From Lachnospiraceae bacterium (GTDB lineage: Bacteria; Bacillota; Clostridia; Lachnospirales; Lachnospiraceae): a stretch of DNA of 64,000 bases. The stretch spans positions 19,205 through 83,204 of the forward strand of contig JAFRSU010000065.1 in assembly GCA_017427415.1 (NCBI GenBank), read 5' to 3'. Under the pieces are notes generated by a model. The model was given only the letters and a program-made list of their open reading frames with translations, did not search any database and had not been told where the DNA came from. Of the stretch, positions 34,954-44,288 are shown in pieces (the stretch's first letter is position 1; every line of letters starts with the position of its first letter). Position numbers and translations under genes: made by a program.

Positions 34954-35679
34954 TCAGATGCGGAATGAAAATATATCTCCCCTTATATACTGGCTCGATG
35001 TATGCAGGGGTCTGCCCTTCTTATCATATATCACTTCGTGCAGGTACATAACAGGAGCGTTTTCTTCCATTTTAAGAAGTCCTGCTATCTGTTTTGAAGC
35101 ATTTTTTAGCGATATCACATGTGTCGCCTGTGCAGGCTCTGCCCCGCATTCGCTTAATAAGTTGTACAGTGAACCGTTCAGGTCGCTTTCGAGCAGATAG
35201 GAGTATGCCATGGAGAAATGATTTTCTTCGAGTATCACGGGTACCCTGTCTGCAAAATGCACCCTCACCGTCTCTATGATCCTGCTGCCGGGAGCCACGC
35301 CAAGTTCATCGACATCCTGCTTGCCTGCTATACCGGACCTTGATACCAGGACTCTGGTAGACGGTTTCTTTCCGTTCATACGGCAGGTATCATGGAAGCT
35401 GTTCACCGCATGCAGTTTTCGATGTATGGCAGGTACGGTGACAAAGGTTCCTTTGCCCTGCTTTTTCTCTAAGATACCTTCTTTTTCCAGCTCGGAGATG
35501 GCTTTTCTTACCGTGATACGGCTTACTCCGTACATGGAGCACAGCTCCTGTTCCGCAGCTATCCTTGCGCCGGTCTTCAGTTCACCGGTGCTTATGCTGT
35601 TTTTTATCTTCTGCATCAGCTGTACGTATAAAGGATTGGACGCATCCGAATTAAGTTTGCTTTGTGTTTGGTTTTCCAA
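34954..35679 (-). CDS. GntR/HutC-family regulator (NagR/YvoA-like)
   Basis: A 241-residue repressor. The N-terminal winged helix is NPLYVQLMQKIKNSISTGEL through VSRITVRKAISELEKEGILE and KKQGKGTFV (about residues 15-80); the UTRA effector domain follows. This is the NagR/YvoA arrangement, which responds to glucosamine 6-phosphate or GlcNAc 6-phosphate. The start codon is TTG at 35679, chosen because GAGGAGG lies just upstream and no ATG fits. It lies between glmM and nagB. I see no clear operator in the flanking gaps. Confidence 0.9.
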   Translation of the reverse strand: MENQTQSKLNSDASNPLYVQLMQKIKNSISTGELKTGARIAAEQELCSMYGVSRITVRKAISELEKEGILEKKQGKGTFVTVPAIHRKLHAVNSFHDTCRMNGKKPSTRVLVSRSGIAGKQDVDELGVAPGSRIIETVRVHFADRVPVILEENHFSMAYSYLLESDLNGSLYNLLSECGAEPAQATHVISLKNASKQIAGLLKMEENAPVMYLHEVIYDKKGRPLHTSSQYIRGDIFSFRI

Positions 35680-35710
35680 GTTTTGCCTCCTCTTCTGCGT
35701 CTTAACTATT

Positions 35711-35781
35711 CCACCTCATCCACCGCTTCGCGGAATATCTCAATCACGTAGCGGTTGAGATGCCCCAAGGTGGAAGGCTTT
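35711..35781. repeat. Palindromic repeat downstream of glmM
   Basis: CACCTCATCCACCGCTTCGCGG, then TCTCAATCACGTAGCGGTTGAGA, then CCCCAAGGTGGAAGGCTTTA. The element abuts the glmM stop codon at 35783 in the same way that the related copy abuts pilB's. Confidence 0.75.
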
Positions 35782-35782
35782 A

Positions 35783-37144
35783 TCAGCGGATCTTCTGCAG
35801 ATGTCCTGATACCTTCATGGCTTCTATGATATTGTCTACCTGCTTCTCACATTCTTCGATCGTACCTGCTTCTGACATGACACGGAGTACGGGCTCCGTA
35901 CCGGATTTTCTGAGTAATACACGGCCGTCATTTCCGAGCTCTGCTGCAGCCTTCTCTACTGCTGCCTTTACAGCCTCGTCATTTAAGGTCTCGTCCTTAT
36001 CATCTACTTCGACATTCTTAAGTACCTGAGGGTACATGTTGCATCCTGCAGCAAGAGCCGAAACAGGAAGTTTTGTATCGATCATGACTGACATGAGCAT
36101 GATGGCTGTGATAAGTCCGTCACCGGTATGTGCATATTTACGGAATATAACGTGGCCTGACTGCTCGCCGCCGATCATATGGTCATATTCCTTCATGTTT
36201 TCATATACGTATCTGTCGCCTACGGCTGTCTTCTCGTACTCGATGCCTACTGCATCAAGTGCTTTATAAAGACCAAAGTTGGACATTACCGTGGTAACTA
36301 CTGTATTGGAAGGAAGCATTCCGTTTTTCTTCATCCACTTTGAGCAGATGTACATGATCTTGTCGCCGTTCAGCTCCTCGCCGTTTTCATCTACTGCGAG
36401 GCATCTGTCTGCGTCACCGTCGAATGCAAATCCGATATCCATCTTGTTGGTCTTAACATATTCCTTTAAAGACTCTAAGTGGGTAGAACCGCATTTCATG
36501 TTGATGTTTAATCCGTCGGGTGCATTGTTTATAACATATGTCTTTGCACCGAGTGCATTGAATACTGCAGGTCCGATCATCCATGCAGCACCGTTTGAAC
36601 AGTCAAGTGCTATCTTGTAGTTTTCAAATGAACGTGTAGCAAGGCCTGCAAGATACCCGATATAACGGTTCCTTCCCGTATAAAAATCAACCGTGCTTCC
36701 GATGGCATCCTCTGTAGCTTCGGGAAGTTCTGCCGGGTCTCCGTCTATAAAACGCTCAAGCTCGTCCTGAAGGTCATCATCCATCTTCTCGCCTTTGCTG
36801 TTCATAAGCTTGATACCGTTGTCATAATAAGGGTTGTGTGATGCAGAGATCATAACGCCGCAGTCAAAACCTTCCGTCCTGGTGATGTAGCTTACGCAGG
36901 GAGTGGTGGTAACATGTAAAAGATATGCATCAGAACCTGTAGATGTGATACCTGCAGCAAGTGCATTCTCATACATATAGGAAGACCTTCTGGTGTCCTT
37001 GCCTATTACTATCTTTGCAGCTTTTCCGTCATGCTTCTGCTTATAATACCATCCGAGGAACTGTCCTGTCTTAAAAGCGTGCTCTGCTTTTAACACCTTA
37101 CCTGCTTTGCCTCTGAAACCGTCTGTACCAAAATACTTGCCCAT
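35783..37144 (-). CDS. glmM: Phosphoglucosamine mutase
   Basis: A 453-residue phosphohexomutase starting MGKYFGTDGFRGKAG, the GlmM signature. The phosphoserine loop is VMISASHNPYYDNG, the metal loop is GFAFDGDADRCLAV, the sugar-binding loop is GGEQSGH and the phosphate loop is LLRKSGTEPVLRVM. It interconverts glucosamine 6- and 1-phosphate for UDP-GlcNAc synthesis. The start is ATG 37144; an upstream in-frame extension of 38 residues is not supported. It precedes the GntR and nagB genes, so synthesis and breakdown of glucosamine 6-phosphate are linked here. Confidence 0.94.
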   Translation of the reverse strand: MGKYFGTDGFRGKAGKVLKAEHAFKTGQFLGWYYKQKHDGKAAKIVIGKDTRRSSYMYENALAAGITSTGSDAYLLHVTTTPCVSYITRTEGFDCGVMISASHNPYYDNGIKLMNSKGEKMDDDLQDELERFIDGDPAELPEATEDAIGSTVDFYTGRNRYIGYLAGLATRSFENYKIALDCSNGAAWMIGPAVFNALGAKTYVINNAPDGLNINMKCGSTHLESLKEYVKTNKMDIGFAFDGDADRCLAVDENGEELNGDKIMYICSKWMKKNGMLPSNTVVTTVMSNFGLYKALDAVGIEYEKTAVGDRYVYENMKEYDHMIGGEQSGHVIFRKYAHTGDGLITAIMLMSVMIDTKLPVSALAAGCNMYPQVLKNVEVDDKDETLNDEAVKAAVEKAAAELGNDGRVLLRKSGTEPVLRVMSEAGTIEECEKQVDNIIEAMKVSGHLQKIR

Positions 37145-37332
37145 TATTCTCTTTTGTCCTAAACGGACTCTCCTTCCCCCGGATGCCCCGGGTATAATAT
37201 TTGCATTACTTTTATCAGGCCCGGCCAGTAAAAAGTATCCGGTCGTTTTTGACCCCATCTTTTTGTAATTATAATGGAAAAAAAGTTGTTGTCAATATAA
37301 CATTATATAACATCATGTTTTTAATGCCATTT

Positions 37333-37430
37333 TACACCTCATCCGGTTGCTCCGCAACCACCTTCCCTTCGCCAGGGAGGGCATCACAACACAATGTGTT
37401 GTGATATATCCCCTCAAGGGGAAGGCTTAA
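37333..37430. repeat. Full-length palindromic repeat in the glmM-sensor gap
   Basis: CACCTCATCCGGTTGCTCCG, CAACCACCTTCCCTTCGCCAGGG, ATCACAACACAATGTGTTGTGAT, CCCCTCAAGGGGAAGGCTTA. It fills much of the 367-base gap 37145-37511. The rest of the gap is AT-rich, and a small inverted repeat (GATATCTGCC / GGCAGATACC around 37440-37470) may be a terminator of the downstream gene. No further gene is seen. Confidence 0.78.
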
Positions 37431-37511
37431 AAAATATCAGGCAGATACCTTATAAAGATATCTGCCCGATATTTACTTGATTTTACAGATGATCCGCACC
37501 GATCACCCGGT

Positions 37512-39425
37512 TCAGTCCTTTATTATCTTTCTTACTCCGCGCATTTTCTCTTTTTCCGCATACATCCTGTTATCACTTAAGGTAAGCCACTCATTTAAGT
37601 TCATGCCCGGATTGATACAGCATATGGAGTACCCGCAGCTGGCATATACATTGTACGGCTTCCCTGCTCCCTTGTTGATATTGTCAAGGTATGCGTTCAT
37701 GCGGCTGATGAACTTAAGTATCGAGTTCTCGGAATAATCCATCGCAAGCACTTCAAACTCGTCTCCGCCTACCCTGAAACCTATCTCGTCTACAAACGAT
37801 GCTCCTCTTATGGCATCCGCCAATACTCTCAATGCATAGTCCCCTTCTGCATGCCCGTATGTATCGTTTATCACCTTCAGACCGTCCATATCTATGCCGA
37901 TGATAGCCATCGTCCTGCCCTCGGTCTGCACCAGGTTGTACATCCTGTGTGATTCAAGTTCAAATCCGTGTCTGTTCTTAAGTCCGGTCAGTACATCCGT
38001 TACATACATGTTGGAGAGCTTTTCTATCAGAGAATCCGTCCTTTTTGAATTTCTCATATGCTCTAACGCATTGCTTATCGATATCAGCATGAACTCGTAG
38101 AAGCTCCCTATGGTCCCTCCGGGATAAAAATCTATCACGGTGTAACCGAAGCTTGCTCTCTCAAAATGAAGAGGTATGATATAATAGGCTTTAGGTTCAT
38201 CACTTATAAACTCATCCGGAAGAAGCTGACGTCTTTCGACCGGTACATTTATGTTGTCAAGTCTTTTGGTATCCACAAAAGCGGTACGCACATACATCTT
38301 ATCGGTATAGCCCACCATATCACTGTTTTCTATACTCTCCCACGGATAATTGTTAAGCACCACGAAAAAGTCCTTGTAGTAATCGTTGTTCCGTATATAT
38401 CTTTCAACTGCGGCATTAAGCTCCTCAAAATCCGTAGTGGTTTCCATAGCCAGGCTCATAAAGCTTGCCTGCAGGTTTTCATTTCTCTGCCTTGCCCATG
38501 CCTCAAAATATGTTCTGCCTGCATCTGCAAGTGATTGCGGCGTACTTTCACAGCATCCGCAGCTTTGCCTCTTAACTACTGCAGTACCGATATACTCGTA
38601 TTTGTCTGCCGGCTTTCCGTCACGAAGCTTGACAAACATCTCTGTAGCTGTCTTAGCCATTTCACGTATATCCATCCTTACCGATGTAAGAGAAGGTATG
38701 GTGTGACTTGCCTCTGCTATGTCATCAAAGCCGGTGACAACGACATCCCTCGGTATCACGTAGCCTCTTTCCTGAAGTGAATGACACACGGCTATGGCCA
38801 TATAGTCATTGGCGCATACTATGGCCTGCGGCAGAGTCCCTTTTCTTCTTTCCAATATCTCATCCACTACCTGATCTCCGCAATTTCTCCAGAAATCACC
38901 ATGGAACAGGTTATCCTCCGTAAGCTCCATTCCGTATTCTTTAAGAATGCGCTTAAAACAATCAAGCCTCTTTACAGCATCCGGATGGCCTTTTATACCG
39001 CTCACATAGAAAAGATCTGTAAACTTATGGTCCTCTATCAAGTGCCTGGTGATGCTTTCCATAGAGTTTTCGTCATCTATGAGGATGGTATTATAATCAG
39101 CTGCCTCACGTCTTATACTCACTACCGGACACTTGCAATGCTTTTTTACCCTTTCAAGTACCGTTTCTGCCGCATCTGCATTCGAAAAGGTGTCAAGGCA
39201 CAGGAAAATACCGTCATAATCGGAATAGTCGGGTAAATATGCCGCATTAAGTTCTCCGGCTTCAAAGTCCGCACATTCCCCATATCCGCCGAACCAGTTA
39301 TATATTATTGAATAATAGCCAAGCTTAGCCATCTCCGTTGAGAGGTGACTTACCATCTGCTCCTGATATTCTACTACGCTGCCGCATATAAATATGGCAA
39401 CCTTCTTACGTCCCACAAATCCCAT
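37512..39425 (-). CDS. LacI-like sensor / diguanylate cyclase
   Basis: A 637-residue cytoplasmic protein. Residues 1-300 are a LacI-type sugar-binding fold without HTH (GRKKVAIFICGS ... VVVTGFDDIAEASHTIPSLT), ending in VVKRQSCGCCE, like the RRSCGC motif of the EAL protein at 6558. A middle region of about 170 residues has no clear motif, then comes a GGDEF domain (DVLTGLKNRHGFE ... RVGGDEFEVLAMD) with an intact GGDEF at 553-557 and no RxxD inhibitory site. It should make c-di-GMP in response to a sugar-like ligand. The start is ATG 39425, with GGAG 6 nt upstream; two earlier ATGs lack sites. Confidence 0.92.
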   Translation of the reverse strand: MGFVGRKKVAIFICGSVVEYQEQMVSHLSTEMAKLGYYSIIYNWFGGYGECADFEAGELNAAYLPDYSDYDGIFLCLDTFSNADAAETVLERVKKHCKCPVVSIRREAADYNTILIDDENSMESITRHLIEDHKFTDLFYVSGIKGHPDAVKRLDCFKRILKEYGMELTEDNLFHGDFWRNCGDQVVDEILERRKGTLPQAIVCANDYMAIAVCHSLQERGYVIPRDVVVTGFDDIAEASHTIPSLTSVRMDIREMAKTATEMFVKLRDGKPADKYEYIGTAVVKRQSCGCCESTPQSLADAGRTYFEAWARQRNENLQASFMSLAMETTTDFEELNAAVERYIRNNDYYKDFFVVLNNYPWESIENSDMVGYTDKMYVRTAFVDTKRLDNINVPVERRQLLPDEFISDEPKAYYIIPLHFERASFGYTVIDFYPGGTIGSFYEFMLISISNALEHMRNSKRTDSLIEKLSNMYVTDVLTGLKNRHGFELESHRMYNLVQTEGRTMAIIGIDMDGLKVINDTYGHAEGDYALRVLADAIRGASFVDEIGFRVGGDEFEVLAMDYSENSILKFISRMNAYLDNINKGAGKPYNVYASCGYSICCINPGMNLNEWLTLSDNRMYAEKEKMRGVRKIIKD

Positions 39426-39567
39426 ACGCTTCTCCATGTTATTCAAGCCCGCGATAAAGCAAGCCGATATTATCATATAAGATATATATCGGCTCCAAAT
39501 TTTTAATTTATAACATATATATTACGTTATTTGACTGAAAATTGCAACTAAAAAGTTTGTGGTAATA

Positions 39568-40137
39568 TCAGTTAACAAATTCCTCCATTTCTTTTCTGTT
39601 TTTTTGATTGATACTTTCCATATGCGTGATTTTAACATATGGATCATTATCATTTTCTCGATAAGAAAAATCATTTTCTATGTATCGGTTCCGATACTTA
39701 TAAATCACACAAGCAGTACTTTTTAAAACATGATCAGGATCATTCGCATAATTTTGAGTATAATATTTTCGTTTCTTTCCATCTTCGACAAATTCAATTA
39801 TCAGATGAATCTGTTGTCCTCTTTCTCCACCACTTAAAGGTGTTTGAGCAACAATGGTGGCATTGATCGGAACACCTTTTTTCTTGTATAATCGAGCACG
39901 AATATCATTTCTGACTAACAAGTATATTAAATAGGGAAAAGAAACACCTATTATTATCACCATCAAATCCATTGGATCTGTGTAATCAAACATCATCCTG
40001 TTCTCTTCAACAGACGTCTTTATTGTCATTATGATGTACCATAATGCAAGCATACTGCTCGCTATCAGTGGCAGTAAACATATTCGTCTATGATACTGTG
40101 ACTCTGTTATTAATCTGTTCTTATTATGCATAATCAT
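39568..40137 (-). CDS. Hypothetical membrane protein
   Basis: A 189-residue protein with two membrane helices (ICLLPLIASSMLALWYIIMT and LMVIIIGVSFPYLIYLLV) and a soluble C-terminal domain with alternating strands (NATIVAQTPL ... HLIIEFVEDGKKRKYYTQNY), a layout like DUF3592 proteins. The latter resemblance is by eye. AGAGAG precedes the ATG. It lies 23 nt downstream of the HTH-Uma2 gene and may be co-transcribed with it. AT content is higher than in the neighbours. Confidence 0.68.
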   Translation of the reverse strand: MIMHNKNRLITESQYHRRICLLPLIASSMLALWYIIMTIKTSVEENRMMFDYTDPMDLMVIIIGVSFPYLIYLLVRNDIRARLYKKKGVPINATIVAQTPLSGGERGQQIHLIIEFVEDGKKRKYYTQNYANDPDHVLKSTACVIYKYRNRYIENDFSYRENDNDPYVKITHMESINQKNRKEMEEFVN

Positions 40138-40160
40138 AATTCTCTCTATTAATAATCTTT

Positions 40161-41150
40161 CTACATATTATTTGTAATAATTGAGGTCTTTTTCTTCCTG
40201 CCATATTCCAACATAAACGCAATCTTTTCATATATGTCTTTAAAATCAATCTTACATTTCCCATCCCAGATACTCACAGGCACCTCATCGTCGAAACTGT
40301 ACTCTATCGGAAAGTCGGATTTTATAAAATCATATACCAGAACCGATTTTTCTTCTATGTTTACAATCCAGTATTCTTTTACTCCGGCATTCTTATACTT
40401 CTTAAGCTTTCTTACCATGTCATGGTACCAATTGGAATCTTCAAGCACTTCTACTATAAAATCAGGTGCCCCAACCACACGAACTTTGCTTTTCAGCTTA
40501 TCCCTGTCACACACCACAAGCAAATCCGGTTGTACTATTGTCTTGTCATCGCAGTCAAGTTGAACATCCGTAGGTGCGGAAAGCAGAACACATTGTCCCC
40601 CGTTTATATCAATATAATTCAGTATCCGAGAAAGCATTATCCCATTGACTCTCTGATGTACTAATAAATGTGATGGAATATCATAAAATACTCCATCTAT
40701 CAGTTCTACCCTGACTCCTTCAGGTAATGCGAGGTAATCAGCCAGCGTTTTATCACCCTTGGCTCCGGCTTTTATCCTCTTCTTTCCTTCATATGGTGCA
40801 GCTCCATATGTGGAATACTCATCCGGTTTTAATGCGCTGATTCCGGCTACAGAACCATACTCCGCATCTCCGTCATTCACATAACTTACTCCGAAAGCTC
40901 CTTCCGAGTCAGCATCATCCAGGTAACTGCTCCTTTTTACCGGTGCGTTTGCACCGGATGTAGTCTTTTCCAATTCATTAAAAAACTTCCATAACGCTTC
41001 TAAAGTTTTCCTTCTGGGGGAAGGGCTGAATCTTGAAAATATCTTCTGTACTGTGCTAAATGGCACTCCGGACTTCTGTGATATGTAATCACAGGAAAAA
41101 CCATACTCCTTTTTCTTAGCAATCATTTCATCTATAGTCATCATATTCAT
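40161..41150 (-). CDS. HTH / Uma2-type nuclease-fold fusion protein
   Basis: A 329-residue protein. Residues 1-60 look like an XRE-type helix-turn-helix (DYISQKSGVPFSTVQKIFS, then RRKTLEALWKFFNEL). After a linker, residues 130-320 are a Uma2 (DUF820) domain of the PD-(D/E)XK fold: LPEGVRVELIDGVFYD, VQPDLLVVCD, APDFIVEVLEDS and KLKKYKNAGVKEYWIVN. The Asp, Glu and Lys of the fold are present. Uma2 proteins are widespread in Firmicutes and cyanobacteria without a settled role. Several close ATGs at 41150, 41144 and 41141 make the start uncertain. Confidence 0.8.
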   Translation of the reverse strand: MNMMTIDEMIAKKKEYGFSCDYISQKSGVPFSTVQKIFSRFSPSPRRKTLEALWKFFNELEKTTSGANAPVKRSSYLDDADSEGAFGVSYVNDGDAEYGSVAGISALKPDEYSTYGAAPYEGKKRIKAGAKGDKTLADYLALPEGVRVELIDGVFYDIPSHLLVHQRVNGIMLSRILNYIDINGGQCVLLSAPTDVQLDCDDKTIVQPDLLVVCDRDKLKSKVRVVGAPDFIVEVLEDSNWYHDMVRKLKKYKNAGVKEYWIVNIEEKSVLVYDFIKSDFPIEYSFDDEVPVSIWDGKCKIDFKDIYEKIAFMLEYGRKKKTSIITNNM

Positions 41151-41408
41151 ACCTCGCTTCTTCCTTGTTTGAGCATATTATACTCCATTTCATCCGAAAT
41201 GTCAAATTCTTTTTCCATATTTGTTCCGTATGTATGTATTTTTCAAAGATAAATGGCCTGCTCTCGATGCTTATTATTCCATTTTTGTTCCATTATATGA
41301 TTATAATAATTATGCCTACTTCCATTATTATCTAGAAAGTATTGCAAGCCGCTTTTTGCGCGAAAAAAGTGGGCCCGATATCAACCGAACCCACGATTCT
41401 CTTAAAAT

Positions 41409-41437
41409 ATGACAAACAGAACTGTCCCCATTGTCAT
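41409..41437. repeat. REP-like element with GAACTGTCCC core
   Basis: ATGACAA, ACAGAACTGTCCCCA, TTGTCAT: inverted ends around the core, abutting the stop codon of the P-type ATPase gene. The 286-base gap 41151-41436 otherwise holds no convincing gene; a 63-codon plus-strand frame there has no ribosome site. Confidence 0.65.
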
Positions 41438-43395
41438 TACTTATCTGCTTTCAGTGCCCTCATGGAATTTAGGATCGCAATGACTGCCACTCCTACGTCG
41501 GCAAATACTGCTGCCCACATGGAGGCTATGCCGAGTGCTCCGAGTATCAGTACCAGCACCTTTACTCCAAGTGCGAATACTATGTTTTCCTTTACTATCC
41601 TTAATGTCTTGCGTGATATCTTCATTATAGAGGCGATCTTCGCCGGATTGTCATCCATGATGACCACATCCGCTGCCTCTATGGCTGCATCAGAGCCTAA
41701 GCTTCCCATGGCTATACCTATGTCTGCCCTAGAAAGCACGGGTGAATCGTTTATGCCGTCACCGGCAAATGCTACCTTGCCCCTGCCGGAAAGTTCCCTT
41801 ATAAATCTCTCTACCGCCGCTACCTTGTCCTGAGGATAAAGGTCGGATGCTATCTCGTCTATCAGTTCACCGGTAAATGCAGGATGGCTGCTCCTTGCGC
41901 TACTTTTAAGCTCACGGTATATCTTATCTGCCTGCTCTTTTTTATCTCCGGTAAGAAGCGCTGTCTTTGTCACTCCGTTTGACTTCAGTTTCACCAGTGC
42001 ATCTATGCTTTCGATCTTTATCGAGTCAGAGATGAGGATGCTTCCGATGAATTTACCGTTTTCAGCCACATATACCACCGTACCGGAATGATCTGAATGA
42101 ACATAATCCACTTTCTTCAGCTTCATGAGCTTGTCGTTGCCAGCAAGGATCTCTTCCCCGCCACAAACAGCACAGATACCCTGTCCGGGGAGTTCTTCAA
42201 AGCTGTCCGATACCGCATCCGAGTTTCCGTCTGCAGCACTTATGCTGTCAACTGCTTTATCACCCAGACGCTCCTTATATGCCCTGCATACCGCTCCGGC
42301 CACAGGATGTGTGGAGTTTTTCTCAGCCTTATAAGCTGTCTCTAAAAGCTTCTCTTCGCTCACGCCCTCGGGATATATTCCGTTTACCTTAAATTCACCC
42401 TTGGTGAGTGTACCTGTCTTGTCAAAACATATGGTTTTTATATCCGCTACCGCCTCTAAGTAGTTGCTGCCCTTAACAAGCACACCTATGGAGGAGGCTG
42501 CGCCTATGCCGCTGAAAAATCCCATGGGTACAGATATGACCAATGCACACGGACACGAGATGACTAAGAATGTACATGCTCTCTTTATCCACTCTGCCCA
42601 GTCCCCCGTGATGATTGAAGGGATCACCGCCAGCATCAATGCCGCTATGGTAACTATCGGGGTATAATATTTTGCAAATCTGTGTATGAAATTCTCGTGT
42701 TTACTCTTCCTTGAGGATGCATTTTCCACAAGTTCCAAAATCTTGGCAACTGCGGAATCCTCGTACGCTTTGAGCGTCCTGCAGCGGAGCAGTCCGTTTC
42801 CGTTTACCGAACCGCTGTATACCGTGTCGCCTTCTGCCGCACGCCTGGGTACCGATTCACCGGTAAGAGCAGATGTATCCACATAAGACTCGCCTGATAA
42901 TACCACACTGTCTATCGGTATCCTCTCACCCGGCTTTATCACTATGATACTGCCTGTCTCCACGTCATCAGGGTCGGTTTCTTCGGTACTTCCGTCTTCC
43001 TTTTCCACATTCGCATACTCAGGACAGATATCCATCATATCGGCTATGGATTTTCTGGACTTGCCTACCGCATATGACTGGAACAGTTCTCCTACCTGAT
43101 AGAATATGATGACCGCTACCGCTTCGGAATACTCTCCTATGCCGTATGCCCCGATACTTGCGATGAGCATCAGGAAGTTTTCATCAAAAATCTGGCCGTG
43201 AGCTATGTTCTTAAATGCCTTGATGACTATATCGTAACCCGCTATGATGAACGGAACAAAATACAGTATAGGCTCCGGCAGATTGTCTTCTATCAGATCT
43301 TCATAAAAATATGTGGTGGACCATATGAGAAGTGCTGCATATAACACTCCCGCGATTATAATCCTTATGAGCATTTTTTTCTGTTTCGGGCTCAT
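41437..43395 (-). CDS. Heavy-metal P1B-type ATPase (CadA/ZntA-like)
   Basis: A 652-residue metal efflux ATPase. It has eight membrane helices, ISCPCALVISVP (CPC metal site in helix 6), the phosphorylation motif FDKTGTLTKG, DTSALTGESVP in the actuator domain, HP in KNSTHPVAGA, and AFAGDGINDSP. The N-terminal metal-binding domain is missing; the separate HMA protein encoded upstream probably supplies it. The CPC, with Zn2+/Cd2+-type context, suggests export of Zn, Cd or Pb. Third gene of the ArsR-HMA-ATPase operon. Confidence 0.93.
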   Translation of the reverse strand: MSPKQKKMLIRIIIAGVLYAALLIWSTTYFYEDLIEDNLPEPILYFVPFIIAGYDIVIKAFKNIAHGQIFDENFLMLIASIGAYGIGEYSEAVAVIIFYQVGELFQSYAVGKSRKSIADMMDICPEYANVEKEDGSTEETDPDDVETGSIIVIKPGERIPIDSVVLSGESYVDTSALTGESVPRRAAEGDTVYSGSVNGNGLLRCRTLKAYEDSAVAKILELVENASSRKSKHENFIHRFAKYYTPIVTIAALMLAVIPSIITGDWAEWIKRACTFLVISCPCALVISVPMGFFSGIGAASSIGVLVKGSNYLEAVADIKTICFDKTGTLTKGEFKVNGIYPEGVSEEKLLETAYKAEKNSTHPVAGAVCRAYKERLGDKAVDSISAADGNSDAVSDSFEELPGQGICAVCGGEEILAGNDKLMKLKKVDYVHSDHSGTVVYVAENGKFIGSILISDSIKIESIDALVKLKSNGVTKTALLTGDKKEQADKIYRELKSSARSSHPAFTGELIDEIASDLYPQDKVAAVERFIRELSGRGKVAFAGDGINDSPVLSRADIGIAMGSLGSDAAIEAADVVIMDDNPAKIASIMKISRKTLRIVKENIVFALGVKVLVLILGALGIASMWAAVFADVGVAVIAILNSMRALKADK

Positions 43396-43476
43396 AATAT
43401 CTCCTGTCTTTTAACCTTCCCCGCATGTCTCTTCATGCATTATTCCCTGTCATTCCGAGCATATGCGAAGAATCTC

Positions 43477-43695
43477 TTATCTTTTTATCACGCAGTCAGG
43501 CTCTACCTTCCTGCATACCTTTACCACTTCGTCCATGATCGCATCAAAACGTGTGTCATCCGCATCTATTGTCATCTTCTGCGACATAAAGCTTACGCTT
43601 GCGTCATTTACGCCATCAATCTTCTTGATAGCCTCTTCCATCTTTGCAGCGCAGTTTGCACAGTCAAGGTCCTGTAAATTGAATTTCTTTTTCAT
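43477..43695 (-). CDS. HMA-domain metal-binding protein
   Basis: A 72-residue heavy-metal-associated domain. LQDLDCANCAAKMEEAI carries the CxxC metal site (C14 and C17), with the ferredoxin-like strand pattern following. The Asp before the first Cys (DCANC) is typical of Zn/Cd/Pb-binding HMA domains rather than copper ones. ATG 43695 has GAAAGGAAATC upstream. The ATPase gene begins 81 nt downstream. It likely delivers metal to, or senses metal for, the pump. Confidence 0.88.
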   Translation of the reverse strand: MKKKFNLQDLDCANCAAKMEEAIKKIDGVNDASVSFMSQKMTIDADDTRFDAIMDEVVKVCRKVEPDCVIKR

Positions 43696-43831
43696 GGTGA
43701 TTTCCTTTCGCCCCCAGGGGAGCTTCCTTTCTTTTTACATTTGTATTATTATATACTTACTTTTGTGTACTATACTTTGTGTACTTCTTCACTCTATACA
43801 CTTAATGCCTTCCGGTTTTTAGCCCCCTCGC

Positions 43832-43907
43832 GTTGCTTAAGGATGACAACCGAAAATCAATCAGAGAACCGTCCCTGTGATTGACACCTCAAAGGGAAGG
43901 CTTAAGA
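43832..43907. repeat. Mosaic of repeat fragments between arsR and the HMA gene
   Basis: CTCGCGTTGCTTAAGGATGACA (second family), TCAATCAGAGAACCGTCCC with TGTGATTGA (REP-like core) and CACCTCAAAGGGAAGGCTTAA (first family) lie end to end. The last abuts the arsR stop codon. Confidence 0.7.
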
Positions 43908-43908
43908 A

Positions 43909-44274
43909 TCACTCCAGGATATGCTCGATCCCCTGTGAAAGCATGGAGCTTACATGCGCATCGGCCAGCATGTATATGACTGATTTGCCGTCCCTGCGGC
44001 TGGCGATAAGCTTAGCCTGCTTTAATATCTTTAACTGATGTGATACTGCCGACTGAGTCATATCAAGTGTAGTCGCTATATCACATACGCACATCTCACT
44101 TTCAAACAATGCGAACAGGATCCTTATCCTGGTAGAGTCGCCGAAGCATTTGAACAGCTCGGCTAAGTCATACAGTCTGTCATCATCAGGCATCATTTTT
44201 TTGTATTCTTTTATCTTTTCATCATGTGCGTGCTCGTGTGATATCTCACAACACTCTACGTCATTTACTGCCAT
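43909..44274 (-). CDS. ArsR/SmtB-family metal-sensing repressor
   Basis: A 121-residue repressor with a winged helix (LFKCFGDSTRIRILFALFES, then DMTQSAVSHQLKILKQAKLI). ESEMCVCDIA matches the alpha-3 ELCVCDL metal site of CadC, and near the end DAHVSSMLSQGIEHILE matches the alpha-5 D-H...H-E zinc site of SmtB. The N terminus has Cys-Cys and His-Glu-His-Ala-His. So it should respond to Cd, Pb or Zn. Start at ATG 44274 with AAGGAGG; an 18-residue extension covers the operator and is rejected. First gene of the efflux operon. Confidence 0.92.
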   Translation of the reverse strand: MAVNDVECCEISHEHAHDEKIKEYKKMMPDDDRLYDLAELFKCFGDSTRIRILFALFESEMCVCDIATTLDMTQSAVSHQLKILKQAKLIASRRDGKSVIYMLADAHVSSMLSQGIEHILE

Positions 44275-44288
44275 GTACTGCCTCCTTC

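Noticed and set aside
41221..41412. 63-codon plus-strand frame between the HTH-Uma2 and ATPase genes
   Set aside because: No ribosome site, no known motif, and it runs toward a REP-like repeat.
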